Source: JAFANK01 sp036741695
GTDB taxonomy: Bacteria; Vulcanimicrobiota; Vulcanimicrobiia; Eremiobacterales; Eremiobacteraceae
NCBI GenBank assembly: GCA_036741695.1
Contig: DAINRU010000014.1
Coordinates: forward strand, 1-52,755
DNA: 52,755 nt
Reading direction: 5' to 3'
The notes under the pieces were generated by a model. The model ran no database searches. It was given only the letters and a program-made list of their open reading frames with translations, and had not been told where the DNA came from. This document shows, piece by piece, positions 47,328 through 52,755 of this stretch. Position numbers and translations under genes: made by a program. How positions within the stretch are numbered: the first letter of the stretch is position 1; each line of letters opens with the position of its first letter.

Positions 47328-48638
47328 ATGGCACGATTCGAACCGGTCTTGTTGCGCGGCGTCGGCGAACTCGACCTCACCGATATCGAGAACTACAAGC
47401 AGCTTGGCGGCTTCGCGTCGCTCGAAAAAGCGCTGCGCGAGATGACCCCCGAGGCGGTGCAAAACGAGGTCAGCGCATCGAACCTGCGCGGCCGCGGCGG
47501 CGCCGGATTCCCAACCGGCAAGAAGTGGAGCTTCTTGCCCAAAGACGGGCGCCCGCGATATCTCGTCTGCAACTGCGACGAAGCCGAGCCCGGCACGTCC
47601 AAAGATCATTTGTTGCTCGAGCAGGCACCCTTCCAGATCATCGAGGGTCTGCTCATCTCCGCCTATGCCATAAGCGCCGCCCAGATCTTCATGTACATCC
47701 GCGGCGAGTTCTTGGGAGGGCTTCGCATCTTCAAGCGCGCGCTGGAGGCGGCCGCACTCCAGGGCTATCTGGGCAAGCGCATCTTGGGCACGGAATTCTC
47801 GATGGACATCGTCGTGCACCGCGGTGCAGGCGCTTACATCTGCGGCGAAGAGACGGCCATGCTCGAATCCATCGAAGGCAAACGTGGTGAGCCGCGTCTC
47901 AAGCCGCCGTTCCCTGCCAACGCCGGCCTGTACGACATGCCGACCGTCGTCAACAACGTCGAGACGGTGAGCTGCGTGCCGCACATCATCGAGCGCGGCG
48001 CGCGCTGGTTCGCGTCGATCGGGCCGGAGAAATGCCCGGGGCCCAAGATCATGAGCGTCAGCGGCAACGTGGTGCGGCCCGGCAACTACGAAGTACCCAT
48101 GGGGATTGCGGCGCGCGAGCTCCTCGAGGAGTACGCCGGGGGGCTCTTCCCTGGGCGGCGGCTCAAGGCCATCCAGCCCGGCGGCGGATCGTCCGCCGCG
48201 ATCTTCGAGGAGGACCTCGACACCCCAATCGATTTCGATTCGCTCGCGGCCAAGCGCACGATGCTGGGCTCGGGCGGGTTCGTCGTCATGGACGATACGA
48301 CGTGCATGGTGCGCGCAGCGCAGACGCTTACGCGTTTCTTCGAGCACGAGTCGTGCGGCCAGTGCACGCCATGCCGTGAGGGGGGCCAGTGGGTGGCGCG
48401 CATGGTCTCGCGGCTCGAGGCGGGCGAAGGCTCGGAGAGCGATCTACGCGTGCTCACCACCATCAACGGCATCATCACCGGCACGAATCTGTGCCCGCTG
48501 GGCGATTCGATCATGCCCTTCCTCTCGTCCGTGCTCAAGCGCTTCCCTGAAGAGTTCGCAGCACACGTCACCCAGGCGGGATGCCCGCTGCGCCTGTCCG
48601 ATAGGACGCCATGGGCGGAAGCGAGCGCAGCATCATGA
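47328..48638 (+). CDS. nuoF: NADH-quinone oxidoreductase subunit F
   Basis: The 51-kDa-type subunit of 436 residues that binds NADH, FMN and [4Fe-4S] cluster N3. GRGGAGFPTGKKWSF is the NADH/FMN glycine loop, YICGEETAMLESIEGKRGEP the flavin-side segment, and ESCGQCTPCREG plus the cysteine in GTNLCPLGDS are the N3 ligands. It accepts hydride from NADH and passes electrons on through NuoG. ATG 47328 is 4 nt after nuoE; the stop overlaps nuoG as ATGA. Confidence 0.97.
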   Translation: MARFEPVLLRGVGELDLTDIENYKQLGGFASLEKALREMTPEAVQNEVSASNLRGRGGAGFPTGKKWSFLPKDGRPRYLVCNCDEAEPGTSKDHLLLEQAPFQIIEGLLISAYAISAAQIFMYIRGEFLGGLRIFKRALEAAALQGYLGKRILGTEFSMDIVVHRGAGAYICGEETAMLESIEGKRGEPRLKPPFPANAGLYDMPTVVNNVETVSCVPHIIERGARWFASIGPEKCPGPKIMSVSGNVVRPGNYEVPMGIAARELLEEYAGGLFPGRRLKAIQPGGGSSAAIFEEDLDTPIDFDSLAAKRTMLGSGGFVVMDDTTCMVRAAQTLTRFFEHESCGQCTPCREGGQWVARMVSRLEAGEGSESDLRVLTTINGIITGTNLCPLGDSIMPFLSSVLKRFPEEFAAHVTQAGCPLRLSDRTPWAEASAAS

Positions 48639-51082
48639 GCAAGCAGCCCGCCGTCCGGCGCACCGTCAACCTCGTCATCGACGGGCAGCCGGTCTCGGTG
48701 CCTGAAGGCACGCTCGTGGTCGAAGCGGCCAAGCAGCTCGGCATGCAGATCCCGGTCTATTGCTATCACCCCAAGATGGACCCGGCGGGATTATGCCGGA
48801 TTTGTCTGGTCGAAATCGACAAGATGCCCAAGCTGCAGATCGCCTGCAACACCCAGGTCAGCGAGGGCATGGTCGTGCACACCGCGTCGCCGCGCGTGAC
48901 CGAAGGACGCCACGGCGTGCTCGAATTCTTGCTGCTCAACCACCCGCTCGACTGTCCGATCTGCGATAAGGGCGGCGAATGCGATCTGCAAGACTACACC
49001 ATGAGCTACGGTCCCGGGGCGAGCCGCCTCACCGAGCCGAAGCTGCACAAACCCAAAGGCGTCGATCTCGGTCCGACCATCGTGCTCGATGAAGAACGCT
49101 GCATCTTATGCCGGCGCTGCACGCGTTTCGACGACGAGATCGCGCAAGAGCGCAACCTGGTCGTCGTCGATCGCGGCCACCACTCGCTCATCAGCACGGT
49201 CGACGGCTCTGACTACGCCTCGTACTTCTCCGGCAACACGACCGAGATATGTCCGGTCGGCGCGCTGACCAGCAAAGCCTATCGCTTCCGGTCGCGGCCT
49301 TGGGATCTCAGCCACGCTGATTCCGTCTGCACGCAGTGCTCGGTGGGCTGCAATTATCGCATCGACTCGCGCTTCGGGCGCATCATGCGCACCTTCACGC
49401 GCGAGAACACGTCGATCGACGACGGCTGGATCTGCGATCGCGGCCGCTACACCTTCAACTATCTGTATGAGAGCTCGCGCCTGCGCCAGCCCCTCATCCG
49501 GCGCGACGCCGATCTGGAAACCGCGTCCTTCGACGAAGCCATCGCCGTGACCGCGGAAAAGCTCTCCGCTGCGGCCCGCGCCAAGCGCATCGGCGTCATC
49601 GGCGGCGGCCGCCTGTCGGATGAAGAGGCCTTCGCGCTGCAGCAGTTCGCGCGCGTCGTGCTGGGGACGAACAACATCGACTATCGTGTGGGTCTGCAGA
49701 AGTTCGCCTCGCCCTCGCGTCACGACGCGCGCTTGGAAGACCTCGACGACGCCTCGCTCATCCTCGTCTTCGGGGCTATCACACCTGAGCAGGCGCCGAT
49801 CCTCGACCTGCGGCTGCGCCGGGCTGTCGCACGCCGCCACGCGACACTCGTCTTCGTCGGTCCCTACAAACCTGATTTCCCCGTGCCCTGCCGTCACGTC
49901 GAGTACACGCCGGGCGCCATCGCCGAACTCATGGAGCAGCTCGCCGACGTGGTACACCACGGCAAAGAGGAAAGCGGCGACGGCTTCGTCGCGGAGATCG
50001 CGCAGGAGCTCGCCGACGCGGAGAAGATCGTCGCCATCCATAACGGGCGCGACCCCGGCGCCACGGCGGCGCTCGAAAAGCTCATGGATCGTCTGCGCGA
50101 CTACGACCACCCGGTCGGCATCCTCGTCGTCGGCGCAGTCGGCAATGCGCGCGGTGCCGAGGCCGCCGGCTGCGTGCCCAACCTCGGCCCGGGCTACGCA
50201 GAGCTTGAGCTGCCAGGCATGACGACAGGCGAGATGCTCAAGGCTGCGGCTGAGGGGCGGCTTGACGCGCTCTTCATCGCCGGTGCCAACCCGGCGTTGA
50301 CCTATCCGGATGGCGAGCTCGTGCGCCGCGCGCTGGACAGGATCCCGTTCCTCGCGGTCGCCGACCAAGTACTCACCGAGACGGCGTCATACGCCGACGT
50401 CGTCTTCGCGGCGGCGTCGTTTGCCGAGAAGCGCGGCCACGTCACAAACCTCGAGGGCCGTCAGCAGCCCTTCGCGCAGGCCATCGAGCCTCCGGTGCAC
50501 GTGGGCAGCGACGCGCGCATCCTTGCGTCGTTGGCGCGCGCGCTTGGGCAGGAATGGGCCGTGCCCGATGACGTCGACGTGCTCTTCGCTCAGCTGACCG
50601 GGGTGCAGCGCGCAGCACGCGCTCGCTCGACGAAAGATCCGCTACCGCGTCCCAAGGTCGACGACACGCCAAGCGGCTCGGCCGACCAAGTCGACGCGAC
50701 CCATCATAGCTTTACCATCATCCCCGTGCCGCGTCTGTACGCTGGCGGTGGCGCGGCGGCATTTGATCCAGGCATCGCCGCGATGCGACCCAGACCATTC
50801 GCCATCTTCAATCCTGACGACGCGACGCGGCTTTCCGTCGTGACCGGTGACCGCGTGCGGCTCTCGGGCCGTGGCGGCGACATCGAGGTCGAGGTGCAGG
50901 TTGGCGCGCAAGCGCCGATAGGCGTCGCGCTCGTGCTGGCCGACATGCCGGAAGCCCCAGTGAACCGCTTGCTCGACGCGTCGGGCTTCGGCTCGGCTAC
51001 CGCCGCGAGAATCGCCGGGCGCGACACGACCCAACGTAGCTACGGACCTTCAGGTCCGTTAAACGCAGAGGCATCCGCGTGA
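48635..51082 (+). CDS. nuoG: NADH-quinone oxidoreductase subunit G
   Basis: The 75-kDa-type subunit of 815 residues, the electron wire of complex I. The N-terminal ferredoxin domain has Cys43, 54, 57 and 71 (N1b). HPLDCPICDKGGECDLQ gives the His/Cys ligands of N5, and CILCRRC with CPVGAL the N4 cysteines. CTQCSVGC with the later ICDRGR provides the extra N7 cluster found in E. coli and Thermus but not in mitochondria. A molybdopterin-oxidoreductase-like domain follows (about 245-640) and a C-terminal MoCo-dinucleotide-like domain. The last residues are encoded by a copy of the palindromic repeat (51042-51060, read as YGPSGPL). ATG 48635 is taken; 48611 is also in frame. Coupled to nuoF and nuoH by 4-nt overlaps. 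Confidence 0.95.
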   Translation: MSKQPAVRRTVNLVIDGQPVSVPEGTLVVEAAKQLGMQIPVYCYHPKMDPAGLCRICLVEIDKMPKLQIACNTQVSEGMVVHTASPRVTEGRHGVLEFLLLNHPLDCPICDKGGECDLQDYTMSYGPGASRLTEPKLHKPKGVDLGPTIVLDEERCILCRRCTRFDDEIAQERNLVVVDRGHHSLISTVDGSDYASYFSGNTTEICPVGALTSKAYRFRSRPWDLSHADSVCTQCSVGCNYRIDSRFGRIMRTFTRENTSIDDGWICDRGRYTFNYLYESSRLRQPLIRRDADLETASFDEAIAVTAEKLSAAARAKRIGVIGGGRLSDEEAFALQQFARVVLGTNNIDYRVGLQKFASPSRHDARLEDLDDASLILVFGAITPEQAPILDLRLRRAVARRHATLVFVGPYKPDFPVPCRHVEYTPGAIAELMEQLADVVHHGKEESGDGFVAEIAQELADAEKIVAIHNGRDPGATAALEKLMDRLRDYDHPVGILVVGAVGNARGAEAAGCVPNLGPGYAELELPGMTTGEMLKAAAEGRLDALFIAGANPALTYPDGELVRRALDRIPFLAVADQVLTETASYADVVFAAASFAEKRGHVTNLEGRQQPFAQAIEPPVHVGSDARILASLARALGQEWAVPDDVDVLFAQLTGVQRAARARSTKDPLPRPKVDDTPSGSADQVDATHHSFTIIPVPRLYAGGGAAAFDPGIAAMRPRPFAIFNPDDATRLSVVTGDRVRLSGRGGDIEVEVQVGAQAPIGVALVLADMPEAPVNRLLDASGFGSATAARIAGRDTTQRSYGPSGPLNAEASA
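51042..51060. repeat. palindromic repeat copy inside the nuoG 3' end
   Basis: ACGGACCT-TC-AGGTCCGT followed by T, the same palindrome as the intergenic copies but without the GCTTCAA tail. It lies within the last 15 codons of nuoG and is translated. The centre differs (TC instead of AA or TT). Confidence 0.85.
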
Positions 51083-52086
51083 GCCACATGCCGGACTGGG
51101 TGATCATCCTCGCCATCAAGTCGGGCGTGCTCATCTTCATCGTGGTCACCTGTTTCGCGTATCTGATGTTGCTCGAGCGCAAGATGTTGGGTTGGTTTCA
51201 GCTGCGCGTCGGCCCGACGTGGTGCGGACCATGGGGGCTCTTGCAGCCTGCCGCCGACGCGATCAAGCTCGTCCTCAAAGAAGACCTGACCCCAGGCGGC
51301 GCCGACACCTTCATCTATAAGGTCGCTCCGGCGATGGCCGTGCTCACCGCGCTGCTCGCCTACGCTGTCATCCCCTTTGGCTGGCTGCCGGACGGCACGC
51401 CTATCGCCATCGCCTCGCCTAACGTCGGCATTCTCTTCCTCTTGGCAACGGGCGCCATCGGCGTCTATGGCATCGCGTTGGGCGGTTGGGCATCGCAGTC
51501 GAAGTGGTCGCTGCTTGGCGGCATCCGCTCGACCGCGCAGATGATCTCCTACGAGCTGGCCATGGGGCTGTCCATCATCCCTGTCGTCATCCTCGCCGGC
51601 ACGACCAACCTCGCCGGCATCGTCGCTGCGCAATCAGCGCACCACTTCTGGTACGTCATTCCGCTGTTCATCCCGGCGTGGATCTACGGCGTCACGGCGC
51701 TCGCTGAGACGAACCGCGCTCCCTTCGACTTGCCCGAGGCCGAGACCGAACTCGTCGCCGGCTTTCACACCGAGTATTCCAGCTTGCGCTTCGGCACGTT
51801 CTTCGTCGCCGAGTACATCAACATGATCACGGTGAGCGCGATCCGCACGCTCTTGTTCTTCGGCGGCGGCGACGGGCCGTTCGTCGCCCGCTACCCGCTG
51901 CTGAGCGTCGTATGGTTCCTCGTCAAGCTCGCCATCATGCTCTTCATCATGATCTGGTGGCGGGCCACGCTGCCGCGGCTGCGCTACGACCGGCTCATGA
52001 CCTTCGGCTGGAAGTTCTTGCTGCCCACGTCGGTGGCATGCGTTATCATCGTCGCCGGCGTCGTCGCAGCCATGGGGGTCCGCTAG
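51079..52086 (+). CDS. nuoH: NADH-quinone oxidoreductase subunit H
   Basis: The membrane subunit at the join of the two arms, 335 residues with eight transmembrane helices. Conserved loops forming the quinone entry are ERKMLGWFQLRVGP, GLLQPAADAIKL, RSTAQMISYELAMGLS and AETNRAPFDLPEAETELVAG, the last rich in essential acidic residues. FHTEYSSLRFGTFFVAEY and LPRLRYDRLM complete the family pattern. GTG 51079 overlaps the nuoG stop as GTGA. It is followed by nuoI after a single base. Confidence 0.97.
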   Translation: MSHMPDWVIILAIKSGVLIFIVVTCFAYLMLLERKMLGWFQLRVGPTWCGPWGLLQPAADAIKLVLKEDLTPGGADTFIYKVAPAMAVLTALLAYAVIPFGWLPDGTPIAIASPNVGILFLLATGAIGVYGIALGGWASQSKWSLLGGIRSTAQMISYELAMGLSIIPVVILAGTTNLAGIVAAQSAHHFWYVIPLFIPAWIYGVTALAETNRAPFDLPEAETELVAGFHTEYSSLRFGTFFVAEYINMITVSAIRTLLFFGGGDGPFVARYPLLSVVWFLVKLAIMLFIMIWWRATLPRLRYDRLMTFGWKFLLPTSVACVIIVAGVVAAMGVR

Positions 52087-52087
52087 C

Positions 52088-52609
52088 GTGAGCTTTGTCG
52101 TCAATGGGTTGAAATTCGTCGCCAATGCGGCCGGAGGGCTGCTCATCGGGCTTGCCACCACGATGAAATACTTGTGGACGAAGAAATCTACTATCGACTA
52201 TCCGCATCAGCCATTTCCACACGCCGAGCGTTTCCGCGGGGTGCACGAACTGCGCAAATATGATGACGGTCTCGAGCGCTGCATCGGCTGCGAGCTGTGT
52301 GCCGTCGCGTGCCCGGCCAATGCCATCACCGTGATCGGCGCGGAGAACGACCCCAAGGCACCGGTCTCACCGGGCGAACGTTACGGTTACCGCTACGAGA
52401 TCGACATGCTGCGCTGCATCTTCTGCGGCTGGTGCGAGGAGGCATGTCCGACGGATGCCATCGTTCTGACGCCGCGCTTCGACATTGCGGATTTCACCCG
52501 CCAGCGCCTGGTGTACGGCAAGGATAAGCTGTTGGTGCGCGACCCCTTCACGCAGCACATGGCCAACACCGAGTCCGCGGTTGAGACGGATCCCGGGGTC
52601 GTGCCATGA
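52088..52609 (+). CDS. nuoI: NADH-quinone oxidoreductase subunit I
   Basis: The TYKY-type subunit of 173 residues carrying clusters N6a and N6b. Two ferredoxin motifs are intact: CIGCELCAVACPANAI and CIFCGWCEEACPTDAI. The N-terminal hydrophobic-amphipathic segment docks it to the membrane arm. It relays electrons from NuoG to N2 in NuoB. GTG 52088 begins one base after the nuoH stop; its stop overlaps nuoJ as ATGA. Confidence 0.97.
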   Translation: MSFVVNGLKFVANAAGGLLIGLATTMKYLWTKKSTIDYPHQPFPHAERFRGVHELRKYDDGLERCIGCELCAVACPANAITVIGAENDPKAPVSPGERYGYRYEIDMLRCIFCGWCEEACPTDAIVLTPRFDIADFTRQRLVYGKDKLLVRDPFTQHMANTESAVETDPGVVP

Positions 52610-52755
52610 TCGCGCTGTTTTGGATCTGCACCGCGGTCTTGATCCTCACCGCCGTCGGCGTCATCGCGAGCAAGCACCCGGTGCACTCGGTCGTGGGTTT
52701 AATCGTCAATTTCAGCGCCCTGGCTGTGCTCTACTTGACCTTGAATGCCGAGTTC
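52606..52755 (+). CDS. nuoJ: NADH-quinone oxidoreductase subunit J (5' part)
   Basis: The first 50 codons of nuoJ, cut by the window end. The sequence opens with a hydrophobic helix (ALFWICTAVLILTAVGVIA), then the conserved short loop SKHPVHSVVGLIV, diagnostic of NuoJ (compare NPVHAALFLV-type loops), and the start of helix 2. ATG 52606 overlaps the nuoI stop by 4 nt. nuoK and the antiporter-like subunits L, M and N are expected beyond the window. Confidence 0.9.
   Translation, partial: MIALFWICTAVLILTAVGVIASKHPVHSVVGLIVNFSALAVLYLTLNAEF

Noticed and set aside
2962..51060. The seven palindromic repeats as a CRISPR array or as rho-independent terminators
   Set aside because: They are scattered singly with no regular spacers, and no T-run follows the stems.

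Overview
The window is GC-rich, tightly packed bacterial chromosome with many 4-nt gene overlaps and frequent GTG/TTG starts. A TonB-like protein, a 1160-residue TonB-dependent receptor and several secreted proteins point to a diderm cell. A NADH-dependent complex I operon, a dioxygen-using BoxB-like oxygenase, MsrB and thioredoxin reductase point to an aerobic organotroph. I see no tRNA, rRNA, CRISPR array, insertion sequence, phage gene or plasmid function. The gene mix (a carboxypeptidase-regulatory-type TonB receptor, geranylgeranyl reductase, an actinobacterial-type short MutY, PaaX beside a BoxB homologue) resembles an uncultured soil lineage such as Eremiobacterota or Dormibacterota. 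That placement is a guess from general gene content; the window holds no marker that proves it.

Layout. 0.2-5.3 kb: a GAF-GGDEF-HD-GYP c-di-GMP enzyme, a MarC-family membrane protein, a secreted phosphoesterase and a pterin carbinolamine dehydratase. 5.4-12.2 kb: two MFS transporters and a secreted protein on the minus strand, then a plus-strand DUF4349 protein, a secreted protein and an APC permease. 12.3-16.5 kb: a crotonase, a BoxB-like diiron oxygenase, a PaaX regulator and a 3-hydroxyacyl-CoA dehydrogenase, which look like an acyl-CoA or aromatic-CoA degradation cluster. 16.6-24.8 kb: GNAT, MsrB, a mini thioredoxin-reductase-like flavoprotein, DUF72, two tandem thymidylate kinase paralogues, divergent mutY-nth, and a minus-strand operon of zinc-ribbon protein, kynureninase-like enzyme and geranylgeranyl reductase. 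25-37 kb: an NlpE-META lipoprotein-like protein, the TonB receptor, a GAF-PAS-GGDEF cyclase, a SirB1-type protein, an Xaa-Pro aminopeptidase, an M20 amidohydrolase and a TonB-like protein. 37-44 kb: a methyltransferase, two large TPR proteins, trxB and cysK. 44.2 kb to the end: nuoA-B-C-D-E-F-G-H-I and the start of nuoJ, in canonical order and translationally coupled.

Three themes cut across the genes. First, a short palindromic repeat with a conserved heptamer tail occurs seven times; every copy with a tail lies just 3' of a gene in one fixed orientation relative to that gene's transcript, and one tail-less copy is read as the C-terminus of NuoG. Second, two unrelated downstream genes (nth and the APC permease) appear to start at CTG in a CTGA stop-start overlap. 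Third, the BoxB-like oxygenase has its PaaX regulator and beta-oxidation-type neighbours but no reductase or ligase. None of these amounts to a proven new system; they are the parts most worth testing.
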